Below the pieces are notes generated by a model. It was not told the DNA's origin, did not search any database, and was given only the letters and a program-made list of their open reading frames with translations. Position numbers and translations under genes: made by a program. Shown in pieces: positions 7,265 through 15,485 of a DNA stretch of 64,000 nucleotides (the first letter of the stretch is position 1; the number at the start of each line of letters is the position of its first letter). Location: contig JAUHWT010000015.1 in NCBI GenBank assembly GCA_030427145.1, positions 62,001 through 126,000 of the forward strand, written 5' to 3'. The DNA comes from Alphaproteobacteria bacterium. Lineage in GTDB: Bacteria; Pseudomonadota; Alphaproteobacteria; Rhodobacterales; Rhodobacteraceae.

Positions 7265-8383
7265 TCAGCTACCGGCCAGAGTATCCGGCAGGCCGGTCAT
7301 GTCCACCCGCCCGATCTGCGCCAGCGTCAGGCTGATCTCTTCGGTCAGAATACGGGTGAAATGGGTCAGACCCTGCTCCCCACCGGCTGCGATGGCATAG
7401 AGCATGGCGCGGCCGAAAAACACGAAATCCGCCCCCATCGCATAGGCCCGCACCACGTCCTCGCCCGAGCGCATACCGGTGTCGTAGAAGAGTGGAAAAC
7501 CCTCTCCAAGTGCCTGTCTTATTTGGGAAAGTGCCAAAATCGGCGGCGGACAGGCATCGAGCTGCCGCCCCCCGTGGGACGAGACCTGAATGGCGTCGAC
7601 ACCCACCTCTTTCAGCCGGACCGCGTCCTCCGCCGAGGTCACGCCCTTGACCACCAGGTTGCCCTTCCACCGCTCCCGAAGGCGTTCCAGGAAGCCCCAG
7701 TCCGCAGCAGCGCGGCTGGCGGTGCGGTCAAAGCCGAAGCCAGGCTCGGTGAAATTGGCCATATCCGGGCGGCCTTTGGCCAGTGTGGACAGGGACCAGA
7801 CCGGATGCAGTGCGAAATCAATGAACTGTAAGGGCCCGATTTTAAACGGCATTTTGAAACCACGCCGCAACTCCCGCGGGCGGCGACCGACCTCCGGCAC
7901 ATCGAGCGTCATGACCAGCGTGCGATAGCCCGCCGCCTCCGCCCGTTCGATGAGCCGGGTGGTGCCGGAGCCGTCACCGCTGAAATAGAGCTGAAACCAG
8001 GCATGCCCCTCCGCCACCTCGATCATCGTCTCCAGCGACGTCGACGCCACGGTGGACACCCCCACCGGCGTCTGATGCTTCGCGGCCATCCGCGCCAGCA
8101 TCAGATCCGCCCCAGGCGCGGAGAGGTTGCACATGCCCATGGGCGATATGCCAAACGGAATTTTCGCAGCGTGATCAAACACCTGTACGCCGAGATTACG
8201 GTGTTCGACATTGACCAGAATGCGGGGCTGGAGCCGTATGTCGCGGATCGCGGCGAGGTTCAGCGCCTCGCCATGTCCGGTCCCTGCGGCCCCGTCGATA
8301 TAGTCGAACACCATCCACGGAAGACGCCTGCGCGCGGCGGCGCGGGCGTCCCCGAAGGACTGGATTCGACTTAGCCCCATCAT
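7265..8383 (-). CDS. slcD: FMN-dependent alpha-hydroxyacid dehydrogenase, probable sulfolactate dehydrogenase
   Basis: The 372-residue protein belongs to the LldD/glycolate oxidase family: N-terminal FDYIDGAAG, FMN-contacting SPMG and QLYFSGDGSG segments, the VVKGV lysine and the catalytic HGGRQLD histidine near residue 270, then YDTGMRSGEDV. It oxidises an L-2-hydroxyacid to the 2-ketoacid with FMN. Its place as the last gene after hpsN and comDE matches Roseobacter DHPS operons, where SlcD converts sulfolactate to sulfopyruvate for ComDE. On sequence alone a lactate or glycolate enzyme is possible; the assignment rests on context. It lies 9 bp after comE. Confidence 0.82.
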   Translation of the reverse strand: MMGLSRIQSFGDARAAARRRLPWMVFDYIDGAAGTGHGEALNLAAIRDIRLQPRILVNVEHRNLGVQVFDHAAKIPFGISPMGMCNLSAPGADLMLARMAAKHQTPVGVSTVASTSLETMIEVAEGHAWFQLYFSGDGSGTTRLIERAEAAGYRTLVMTLDVPEVGRRPRELRRGFKMPFKIGPLQFIDFALHPVWSLSTLAKGRPDMANFTEPGFGFDRTASRAAADWGFLERLRERWKGNLVVKGVTSAEDAVRLKEVGVDAIQVSSHGGRQLDACPPPILALSQIRQALGEGFPLFYDTGMRSGEDVVRAYAMGADFVFFGRAMLYAIAAGGEQGLTHFTRILTEEISLTLAQIGRVDMTGLPDTLAGS

Positions 8384-8392
8384 GGCGGCGGC

Positions 8393-8947
8393 TTAGGACG
8401 CCACGGCTTTCATGAAGCGGTCGCGGATGACCACCGGGTCCTTGGTAATGACCGGAACCTTGACGTTGCCGCTCTCACATTTGGCCACAATTATGGTCAT
8501 TTTTTTGCTGTCGATGGCATCCTGGAGCACCTTCGGCGTCTCTTCCGCCTGACATTCCACGACATTTTCGCATCCACAGGCCTTTGCCACGGCCGCCAGC
8601 GAGGTTTTGCGACCCGCATAGGTCGGTTGGTCACCGGTGGAGCCGTAGCTGCCATTGTCGATAATCAGCAGGATGTAGTTGTCAGCCACGTTGTTCGCGA
8701 TGGTCGGCAGGGTGCCGAAATTGGTCAGAACGGAGCCGTCGCCGTCGATGGAGATGACGGTTTTGTCCTGGGCCAGGGCCACGCCGAGACCGATGGAGGA
8801 GGACAGACCCATGGTGCCGAGCATGTAGAAATTGGTCGGCTGGTCGTCGATCATGTGCAGTTCCTGACTGGGCAGGCCGATATTGCAGATGACGAGTTGG
8901 TCACGAAGGATCGGGGCGATTTCGCGCAGAATTTCGGAACGGATCAT
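8393..8947 (-). CDS. comE: Sulfopyruvate decarboxylase, beta subunit
   Basis: A 184-residue thiamine-diphosphate-binding half-enzyme. The cofactor/Mg motif reads GDGSVLTNFGTLPTIA followed by IIDNGSYGSTGDQ. With ComD it decarboxylates sulfopyruvate to sulfoacetaldehyde. Phosphonopyruvate decarboxylase, usually one longer chain, is the main alternative. The start is set at 8947 (MIRSEILREI), giving the 4-bp ATGA overlap with comD; a longer in-frame reading from 9007 would intrude into comD. Sitting between comD and an slcD-like gene supports the sulfonate role. Confidence 0.85.
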   Translation of the reverse strand: MIRSEILREIAPILRDQLVICNIGLPSQELHMIDDQPTNFYMLGTMGLSSSIGLGVALAQDKTVISIDGDGSVLTNFGTLPTIANNVADNYILLIIDNGSYGSTGDQPTYAGRKTSLAAVAKACGCENVVECQAEETPKVLQDAIDSKKMTIIVAKCESGNVKVPVITKDPVVIRDRFMKAVAS

Positions 8948-9450
8948 TGGTCGCCATAGCCTCCCCAGAACGAGGCGTCGGTCAGGATCGCCACGGGTTT
9001 GTTGCACATGAAGGTGTATTTCAGGATCGCGTCGAGCTCGGTGGCATCGGATTCGCGATGGAAGTGATAGGTCGGGATGTTGAGCTGGTTCAGCAGCGCC
9101 TTGGTATGCACGGCCATCTCAACCTGGCAGGCCACGGGCTCGCGCAACTCGCCACGGTAACTGATCAGCATTGGCAGCGGCATCCGGTAGAACTGGATAA
9201 GGGTGGCGAGCGTGTTGATGGTCACGCCGATCGCGGTGTTCTGCATGATAATGGCGGGGCGTTTGCCGCCCATCCAGGCACCGGCGCACAGCCCCATGCC
9301 CTCATCCTCCTTGTTGGAGGGGATGTGGAAGATTTCCTCGCGGGCCTCGACCTCGTCGATCACACCAGCCAGCTGTTTGCAGGGCACGGTTGTGACGAAG
9401 CTGATGTCGTTGGCGACAAGGTCGTCGACGATCCGTTTGTTGATTGACAC
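8944..9450 (-). CDS. comD: Sulfopyruvate decarboxylase, alpha subunit
   Basis: This 168-residue protein is the pyrimidine-binding half of a split thiamine-diphosphate decarboxylase: PSNKEDEGMGLCAGAWMGGK carries the cofactor-activating glutamate, and MQNTAIG follows. Together with ComE it forms the active sulfopyruvate decarboxylase. In methanogens the pair serves coenzyme M synthesis; in bacteria it serves sulfolactate and DHPS degradation. An AGGAGC-type ribosome site precedes the ATG. It lies 41 bp after the zinc dehydrogenase gene and overlaps comE by 4 bp. Confidence 0.86.
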   Translation of the reverse strand: MSINKRIVDDLVANDISFVTTVPCKQLAGVIDEVEAREEIFHIPSNKEDEGMGLCAGAWMGGKRPAIIMQNTAIGVTINTLATLIQFYRMPLPMLISYRGELREPVACQVEMAVHTKALLNQLNIPTYHFHRESDATELDAILKYTFMCNKPVAILTDASFWGGYGDQ

Positions 9451-9491
9451 TTTTTAGCTCCTCGTAATCCCGGTTTGGTCTGCGGGGCGGG

Positions 9492-10493
9492 TCACGCCCC
9501 TGCCCCCTCGGGCAGCAGAACGGTTTTCGGTTCGGCGGGTATTCCCGCCCGGATGTCCTGGAAGGCCCGTGCGCCGTCGGTCAGCGGGCGGGTCAGGATC
9601 CAGTTCAGGTCCCCCAGGCGGCCCTCGAACATCGCCTGCGCCGTGTCGCGGAAATCCGCGGCCGTGTAGGTGTAGGTGCCGATGAAGGTTATTTCCTGCA
9701 GGGTCATGCGGCGAATGTCGAGGCCCCCGGTGGCTTCGCCCAGTCCGATATGCACGATCACGGCGCCAGGCCGCGCCCGGGCGGAAGCCAGTTCGCGGGT
9801 CGCGGCATAGCCGACGCCGTCTATTATAATGTCGAAACCGTCGCCCTCGGCCAGGTGGTCCGGGGCCAGTACGGTTTCGCCGCAGCGGTCGCGGAGGTAG
9901 TCGGCGCGGACCTGGTTGGGTTCCAGGATGGTGATGTCCCGCGCGCCCATGGCCCGAAGGCTGAGGGCGGCGGCAAAGCCGATGGCGCCGCCCCCGATGG
10001 CAAGACAGCGCAGGGCGACCGGGGGGCCGGCGACCTCAATGGCGCGTTTGGCCCCGTGCCAGCCGCACGCGAGCGGCTCGGCCAGGGCCGCTTTTTCCAG
10101 CGGGAAATCATCAGGCACCGTAACCAGGTTGCGGGATGGCACGGCCACATATTCCGCGAAGGTGCCCTGGCGCGGCGGCATGGAGAGGATCTGACGCTCG
10201 GCGCAGAGATTGGAGCGCCCGGTCAGGCAGGCAAGACAGGAGCCGCAGGTCACCAGCGGGTTGATGGTGACGCGACGGCCTGCGTCGGGACCGGACACCA
10301 CCGTTCCCGCGGCCTCGTGGCCCAGAATGAGCGGCGTCGGGCGGCGCTCGTCATGGCCCAGATAGGCGTGCATGTCGGAGCCACAGATGCCGGAGGCGGC
10401 GATTTTGACGAGCGCGTGGCCCTCCGGGACCTCCGGGTCGGGTGCGTCGCCGTAGTCGAAGGCTTCAACGCCGGTGCAGGTGAGCGCCCTCAT
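9492..10493 (-). CDS. hpsP: Zinc-dependent medium-chain dehydrogenase, candidate DHPS 2-dehydrogenase
   Basis: A 333-residue MDR-family alcohol dehydrogenase: catalytic-zinc segment GICGSDMHAYLGHD and GHEAAG, a structural-zinc cysteine loop (CGSCLACLTGRSNLC) and a Rossmann GGGAIG near residue 168. It should oxidise a secondary alcohol with NAD(P). In DHPS operons HpsO and HpsP are dehydrogenases that interconvert DHPS stereoisomers through the 2-keto form. The gene order hpsN, SDR, this gene suggests HpsP, an assignment by position. The start overlaps the upstream SDR stop by 4 bp (ATGA). Confidence 0.75.
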   Translation of the reverse strand: MRALTCTGVEAFDYGDAPDPEVPEGHALVKIAASGICGSDMHAYLGHDERRPTPLILGHEAAGTVVSGPDAGRRVTINPLVTCGSCLACLTGRSNLCAERQILSMPPRQGTFAEYVAVPSRNLVTVPDDFPLEKAALAEPLACGWHGAKRAIEVAGPPVALRCLAIGGGAIGFAAALSLRAMGARDITILEPNQVRADYLRDRCGETVLAPDHLAEGDGFDIIIDGVGYAATRELASARARPGAVIVHIGLGEATGGLDIRRMTLQEITFIGTYTYTAADFRDTAQAMFEGRLGDLNWILTRPLTDGARAFQDIRAGIPAEPKTVLLPEGAGA

Positions 10494-11242
10494 TTTGCGG
10501 TGAACCCCCCGTCCACGAACAGCACCTGGCCGGTGACGTAGTCGGAGGCCGCGGAGCAGAGGAACAGCATCGGCCCGTCGAGATCCTGCGGCACGCCATT
10601 GCGGCCGATGCAGGTCTGCGCGGCGAGGCGGTCGGCCAGTTCGGAGTTCTCGAAGACGGGGCCGGTCAGTTCGGTGCGGAAGAAACCGGGGGCGACCGCG
10701 TTGGCGTTGATACCATGGGCGGACCAGGCCTCGGCCATGGCGCGGGTCATCTGTTCGACGCCGCCCTTGGACGCGCCGTAGCTGATGCCGTTTTGAAAGG
10801 CGCGGCGGGACTGGAGCGAGGCGAAATTGACGATGCGACCCCAGCCCTTTTCGCGCATGGCCGGGACGAGCGCCTGGGCCATGAAGAAAGGCGCGGAAAG
10901 GTTGAGGTTGAGCGTCGCGTCCCAGCCCTCGGGCGTGACAGCGTCGGCGGGTTCGCGGGTGTTGAGGCCGGCGGCGTTGATCAGAATGTCCGGTGCGCCG
11001 AAGGGGTACGCGACGCGGGAGGCGGTGTCCGCCAGGGTGTCCCGGTTGAGGAGGTCTGCGGCGACGGTGGCCATTTCGCCATTGGTTGCGGCGGCAATCT
11101 CATCCAGGGTGTCAGCACGGCGGGCCACACCGACCACACGCGCGCCGCGTTCCGCGAGCAGAACGGCGGCAGCGCGACCGAGGCCGGAACTGGCCCCGGT
11201 GACGCAGGCGATTTTGCCGGAGACGTCGAAGAGATCGGCCAT
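10490..11242 (-). CDS. hpsO: SDR dehydrogenase, candidate DHPS 2-dehydrogenase
   Basis: A 250-residue classical SDR with TGASSGLGRAAA (cofactor), NAAG near residue 90, the Ser and Tyr/Lys pair (NFASLQSRRAF, SYGASKGG) and the C-terminal FVDGGFTA typical of the family. It is the second gene of the putative DHPS operon, 6 bp after hpsN and overlapping the zinc dehydrogenase by 4 bp. With that enzyme it could epimerise DHPS via the 2-keto compound. The family is secure; the substrate is inferred from position. Confidence 0.76.
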   Translation of the reverse strand: MADLFDVSGKIACVTGASSGLGRAAAVLLAERGARVVGVARRADTLDEIAAATNGEMATVAADLLNRDTLADTASRVAYPFGAPDILINAAGLNTREPADAVTPEGWDATLNLNLSAPFFMAQALVPAMREKGWGRIVNFASLQSRRAFQNGISYGASKGGVEQMTRAMAEAWSAHGINANAVAPGFFRTELTGPVFENSELADRLAAQTCIGRNGVPQDLDGPMLFLCSAASDYVTGQVLFVDGGFTAK

Positions 11243-11248
11243 CGGATT

Positions 11249-12556
11249 TTATTCCGCTGCCGAGAGGTCGAAATTCACGTCCGGGAAGTATTTGTGCAGA
11301 CGGGCATCGGCGGCGCGGGCGTGGCCCTCCATGCCCTCAAGCCGGGAGATGCGCGCGGTGGCCTCGGCCACGGGGCGGGCGCCGTCGCGGGTCGCCTGCT
11401 GCCAGGTGACGATCTTCATGTATTTATGGACGGAGAGACCGCCGGTGTATTTCGCGGAGCGCGAGGTCGGCAGAACGTGGTTCGGGCCGGAGGCCTTGTC
11501 GCCAAAGGATACGGTGGTTTCCTCGCCCAGGAAGAGCGAGCCGTAGCAGCGCAGGCGGTCGCGCCACCAGGTCAGGTCACGGGCCTGAACGGTCAGGTGT
11601 TCGGGCGCGTATTCGTCGGAACAGACGGCCATTTCCTCGCGGTCGCCGCAGAGGATGACCTCGGCATAGTCGCGCCAGGCGGCTTCGGCGTTGTTGCGGT
11701 TCATTTCCGGCAGATCGGCAATGAGGCCCGGCACCAGGTCCATGACCTTTTCAGCGAGGGCGCGGTCGTCGGTGACGAGCCAGACGGGGGAGTTGTAGCC
11801 GTGTTCGGCCTGGCTCACCAGGTCGGTGGCGACGATGAAGGGATCGGCGCTGTCATCGGCGAGGATGAGGCTGTCGGTGGGACCGGCGATCATGTCGATG
11901 CCGACGCGACCGAAGAGGATGCGCTTGGCCTCGGCCACGAACTGGTTGCCGGGACCGACGAGAATATCGGCCTGGGGCAGACCGAACAGGCCGAAGGTCA
12001 TGGCCGCGACGCCCTGGACACCACCCATGGAGAGGATTTTGTCGGCACCGCAGAGATGGGCGGTATGGATGATGGCCGGTGCGATGCCCTCGCCCGGACG
12101 GGGCGGTGAGCAGGCCACGATATGGTTGCAACCCGCGACCTTGGCGGTGGTGACGGTCATGATGGCGCTGGCGATGTGGCTGTAGCGGCCGCCGGGGATG
12201 TAGCAGCCCGCGGCCTCGCAGGGGATGGCTTTCTGACCGGCGATGAGGCCGGGCACGATTTCCATTTCCACGTCCTGCATGGTGGATTTCTGGATCTCGG
12301 CAAAGCGGCGCACGTTGTCGTGGGCGAAGGCAATGTCGTCCTTCAGTTTCTGCGAGACCTTCGCGGAGGCGGCGGCGATATCCTCTTCCGAGAGCAGGAC
12401 CGGGCCGTCGTATTTGTCGAATTTGGCCGCGTAGTCGAGCGCGGCGGCGTCCCCGCCCTTCTCGATCGTGTCGAGGATTTCCTGAACCGTGGCGTTTACG
12501 TCGGAGGCGTCGGAACTGGCGGTCCTGGTGGCTTTCTTCAGGTATTCGCGGGGCAT
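11249..12556 (-). CDS. hpsN: Sulfopropanediol 3-dehydrogenase (HisD-family)
   Basis: The 435-residue protein is a histidinol-dehydrogenase homologue with the zinc and catalytic segments of the family: GPGNQFVAEAKR, SQAEHG, EYAPEHL and the C-terminal SVHKYMK. HisD members in carbon-source operons are often not histidine enzymes. HpsN oxidises DHPS in two steps to sulfolactate with NAD. Here it heads an operon with comDE and an slcD-like gene, and no his gene is nearby, so HpsN is the best reading. An AGGAGG ribosome site precedes the ATG at 12556. Proof would need substrate assays. Confidence 0.84.
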   Translation of the reverse strand: MPREYLKKATRTASSDASDVNATVQEILDTIEKGGDAAALDYAAKFDKYDGPVLLSEEDIAAASAKVSQKLKDDIAFAHDNVRRFAEIQKSTMQDVEMEIVPGLIAGQKAIPCEAAGCYIPGGRYSHIASAIMTVTTAKVAGCNHIVACSPPRPGEGIAPAIIHTAHLCGADKILSMGGVQGVAAMTFGLFGLPQADILVGPGNQFVAEAKRILFGRVGIDMIAGPTDSLILADDSADPFIVATDLVSQAEHGYNSPVWLVTDDRALAEKVMDLVPGLIADLPEMNRNNAEAAWRDYAEVILCGDREEMAVCSDEYAPEHLTVQARDLTWWRDRLRCYGSLFLGEETTVSFGDKASGPNHVLPTSRSAKYTGGLSVHKYMKIVTWQQATRDGARPVAEATARISRLEGMEGHARAADARLHKYFPDVNFDLSAAE

Positions 12557-12622
12557 GGGATCCTCCTGACGACAATCGGCTGGATATGTCGTTTTGCACG
12601 GTTTTGGGCTGGTTTTTCGGTT

Positions 12623-12636
12623 TGTAAGCGCTTACA
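12623..12636. promoter_or_regulatory. Palindromic LacI-family operator between hpsN and its regulator
   Basis: TGTAAGCGCTTACA is a perfect 14-bp palindrome with the central CG typical of LacI-family sites. It lies 67-80 bp before hpsN and about 87-100 bp before the divergent lacI-type gene, well placed to control both. Confidence 0.75.
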
Positions 12637-12731
12637 TTTCTATTTGCAAGAGATTTGCGGCGCGGAGCCGGTAAAATGTTAACGGGCCGGAAACCGGACG
12701 GACGCCACGGGAAAAAAGTCGGGAAAATCAG

Positions 12732-13748
12732 GTGAGCAACAGATCGGTTCCAACCCTTGAGGACGTGGCGCGGGAGGCGAAAGTGTCGACCGCGACGGTC
12801 TCGCGCTGTCTCAATCTGCCGAATCAGGTCACCGCGCGGACCCGCGAACGGGTGATGGAGGCGGTGGCGCGGCTGGGCTATTCGCCGAACTTCGGGGCGC
12901 GTGTGCTGGCGGCGAAACGTACGAACACCATCGGTGCGATCATCCCAACCATGGAGAACGCCATTTTCGCGCGGGGGCTTCAGGCGTTTCAGGAGGGGCT
13001 GCGGGAACATGGCGCGACGCTGCTGGTGGCGAGTTTCTCATACCAGGCGGAGCTTGAGGCCGAGCAGATCCGCACGCTGATGGCGCGCGGGGCGGATGGG
13101 CTGCTGCTGATCGGGCATGCGCGGGATGCGCAGGTCGCGGAGTTTTTGCGGCTTCAGAAAGTGCCGGTGCTGGTGGCCTGGGTTTATGATCCGGAGCGGG
13201 ACACACCGTCGATTGGTTTTGACAACCGGGCGGCGATGACCGCGATGGCGCGGGAGGTGTTGCGGCTGGGGCACCGCCGGATCGGCGTGATTTCAGCCCC
13301 GCGTGCGGCCAATGACCGGGCCAGGGCCAGGGTCGAGGGGATTGGCGATGCGGTGCGGGAGGTCGGCGGCGCGGAGGTGACGCGGGTGATCGAGACGCCC
13401 TATGGCATTGAGGAGGGGGCGCGGGCCTTTGCGGACATGATGTCCGGCGGCGTGCGTCCAACGGCAGTGATGTGCGGCAATGACGTTTTGGCCGTGGGGG
13501 CGATGAAAGCGGCGCGGGCGGCGGGGCTGCGGGTTCCGGAGGATGTGTCGATTACCGGGTTTGACGATATCGAATTGGCGACGGTCACCGATCCGGGGAT
13601 TGCCACGGTGCATGTGCCGCACCGGCGGATGGGCCGCGAGGCGGCGGACATGATTGTGCGCATGGTCGAGGGCGGCGCGGATCCTGGCAGTGTGGAGCTG
13701 GCGACGGAGCTGCGGTTGCGGGGGTCGTTGGGGACGGTGCCAGGCTAG
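12732..13748 (+). CDS. LacI-family regulator of the DHPS operon
   Basis: A 338-residue LacI/GalR protein: N-terminal helix-turn-helix TLEDVAREAKVSTATVSRCL, hinge NFGARVLAAKRTNTIG, then a periplasmic-binding-protein-like ligand domain. It starts at a GTG after ATCAGG and is transcribed away from hpsN across a 175-bp gap holding a perfect palindrome. The likely inducer is DHPS or an early intermediate, and release should derepress hpsN-slcD. Autoregulation is likely because only one palindrome is seen. Confidence 0.9.
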   Translation: MSNRSVPTLEDVAREAKVSTATVSRCLNLPNQVTARTRERVMEAVARLGYSPNFGARVLAAKRTNTIGAIIPTMENAIFARGLQAFQEGLREHGATLLVASFSYQAELEAEQIRTLMARGADGLLLIGHARDAQVAEFLRLQKVPVLVAWVYDPERDTPSIGFDNRAAMTAMAREVLRLGHRRIGVISAPRAANDRARARVEGIGDAVREVGGAEVTRVIETPYGIEEGARAFADMMSGGVRPTAVMCGNDVLAVGAMKAARAAGLRVPEDVSITGFDDIELATVTDPGIATVHVPHRRMGREAADMIVRMVEGGADPGSVELATELRLRGSLGTVPG

Positions 13749-13788
13749 GAGCCACGACCGCCCAATTTGACCCGTGGCAAATCGGGCC

Positions 13789-13814
13789 GCGACTGTCCTT
13801 GCGGGGGCAGTCGC
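13789..13814 (+). terminator. Possible terminator after the LacI-type gene
   Basis: A 7-bp stem (GCGACTG/CAGTCGC) with a 12-nt loop lies 40 bp after the stop of the LacI-type gene. Only GTTTCC follows, so the T-run is poor and the call is weak. The rest of 13749-13979 shows nothing recognisable. Confidence 0.25.
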
Positions 13815-13979
13815 GTTTCCGCGACAGCCAGGACAGCCGCGTCCCTATTCATGGGTTCGGTTGCAATTGAGCCCTTTCCCGGCCTCCGGGCACAGCCCTC
13901 CAGCCGACCGGACCGCGCGGCGTGCCACTGGCACCCCGCTGATGCGCTCCGGTTTTGGGAATAATTTACGCCCCCTAAT

Positions 13980-14001
13980 TGATAATGAATATTCATTATC
14001 A
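13980..14001. promoter_or_regulatory. 22-bp perfect palindrome, probable TetR operator
   Basis: The half-site TGATAATGAAT is followed directly by its exact complement, giving an uninterrupted 22-bp palindrome that ends 31 bp before the TetR-type start codon. It is AT-rich in a GC-rich region. This is the expected place for an autoregulatory TetR site. Confidence 0.75.
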
Positions 14002-14032
14002 TAGATGGGTGCTGTCAGAGACGGAAAGAACC

Positions 14033-14608
14033 ATGCCACGAACCACCAAAGATAAAACGAGACAAAAGCTGCAGGACGCGCTGGTCGCGGAGGCGGTGGA
14101 GAACGGCATCGCGGCGGTGAATGTTGCCGGGATCGTGAAACGGGCAAAGGTCTCGGCGGGGACGGTCTATGTGCATTTTGAGAACAAGGACGACATGCTG
14201 CGGCAGGTGTATCTCCAGCTCAAAACCGAGTTTCACGAGACCGTCACGCGCCACCGGGACGAGGCCGATACGGCCAAAATGGTGCGGCACATGTGGTTCG
14301 ACATGTTTGACTTCGTGCGCGAACGGCCGCGGGATTTCCTGTTTCTCGACTATGGCAGCGCCGCGAAAATCCTGCTGCCGGAACAACAGGCCATCGCGGA
14401 CGGGTTTGCCGCGGATATTGCGGCCCTTCTGCGGCGCGGGGTGGATGACGGAACGCTGGCCCCGCTCGATACCGGGTTGCTGTCCCTGCTGCTGGTGGCA
14501 CCGGCGATGCAGCTTGCCCGCGGGGCCGTGATCTCCGGGTGTCCCATAACTGATGACGTTGTTGCCGCGACCTTTGACCGGGTCTGGCTGTCGATCAAAA
14601 ATCACTAA
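14033..14608 (+). CDS. TetR-family regulator
   Basis: A 191-residue TetR protein with N-terminal helix-turn-helix (GIVKRAKVSAGTVYVHFENKDDML) and an all-helical ligand domain. The start at 14033 (MPRTTKDK) is preferred because an upstream in-frame start at 13979 would run through the palindrome. It lies 12 bp before an SDR gene and probably represses itself and that gene through the 22-bp palindrome. The ligand is unknown. Confidence 0.87.
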   Translation: MPRTTKDKTRQKLQDALVAEAVENGIAAVNVAGIVKRAKVSAGTVYVHFENKDDMLRQVYLQLKTEFHETVTRHRDEADTAKMVRHMWFDMFDFVRERPRDFLFLDYGSAAKILLPEQQAIADGFAADIAALLRRGVDDGTLAPLDTGLLSLLLVAPAMQLARGAVISGCPITDDVVAATFDRVWLSIKNH

Positions 14609-14620
14609 AAGGTATATGGA

Positions 14621-15475
14621 ATGAACAAGGTAATTCTCGTCACCGGGACCTCCACGGGGCTCGGCATCGCAATCGCGGTCCAGGCGGCACGGGCCGGGCA
14701 CAGGGTTTATGCGACCATGCGCAACCTGGCCAAACGCGGTCAGCTCGATGAGGCGGCGCAGGCCGCGGGCGTGTCGCTGGAGGTGGTGCAGCTTGACGTG
14801 CAGGACACGGCCTCGGTCACGCAGGCGGTGGACGCGGTGGTGGATCGCGAGGGGCGGATTGACGTTCTGATCAACAATGCCGGGATGGGCTACGCCCGTA
14901 GTCTGGAGCAGGCTGACGAGGCGGATGTTCAGCGCATTCTCGACATCAACTACATGGGTGTTGTGCGCTGCACGAAAGCGGTCATGCCGCATATGCGCAA
15001 GGCACGTTCGGGTCATGTCATCAATATCAGCTCGGTCTGCGGGCTGGTCGGGCAGCCGTTCAACGAGGTCTATTGCGCGGCCAAGTTCGCGGTCGAGGGG
15101 CTGACGGAATCAATGGCGAGCTACATTACGCCAGCCTTTGGCATTGAGTTCACGGCCGTGGAGCCAGGCGGGATCGCGTCGGAATTTGCCAACACGGTTC
15201 TGAGCCAGATCGAGGAAACCGGCGGGATGCTCGAGGATGAGTATCTGCCGATCCTGCAGAAATATGTCGGCGGTGCGCAAAACCGCCAGGGCGGCGATAT
15301 TTACCAGACGGTGGACCAGGTTGCGGACGTGGTCATGCGGGTGGTGGATGCGGAGGAGCCGCCGCTGCGTATCCGGACATCGACCTGGTCGGAAGAGTTC
15401 ACGAAGCTGAAAACCGGACTGGACCCGGATGGCCGGAAGCTGCAGCGCCAGGTGACGGAGCAATTCCTGGGCTGA
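14621..15475 (+). CDS. Short-chain dehydrogenase/reductase, TetR-linked
   Basis: A 284-residue classical SDR: TGTSTGLGIAIA cofactor motif at the N-terminus, NNAG near residue 85, the catalytic serine in NISSV and YCAAK as the Tyr/Lys pair. The C-terminal extension and the 'ITPAFGIEFTAVEPGGIASEF' type segment resemble the retinol-dehydrogenase-like or fatty-aldehyde-type SDRs found beside TetR genes. It is probably co-transcribed with the TetR gene. The substrate is unknown. Confidence 0.84.
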   Translation: MNKVILVTGTSTGLGIAIAVQAARAGHRVYATMRNLAKRGQLDEAAQAAGVSLEVVQLDVQDTASVTQAVDAVVDREGRIDVLINNAGMGYARSLEQADEADVQRILDINYMGVVRCTKAVMPHMRKARSGHVINISSVCGLVGQPFNEVYCAAKFAVEGLTESMASYITPAFGIEFTAVEPGGIASEFANTVLSQIEETGGMLEDEYLPILQKYVGGAQNRQGGDIYQTVDQVADVVMRVVDAEEPPLRIRTSTWSEEFTKLKTGLDPDGRKLQRQVTEQFLG

Positions 15476-15485
15476 AGCAGACGGC

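Noticed and set aside
11249-12556. Histidinol dehydrogenase for histidine biosynthesis
   Set aside because: The gene heads a sulfonate-type operon with comDE and an slcD-like gene and its own LacI regulator; no other his gene is nearby.
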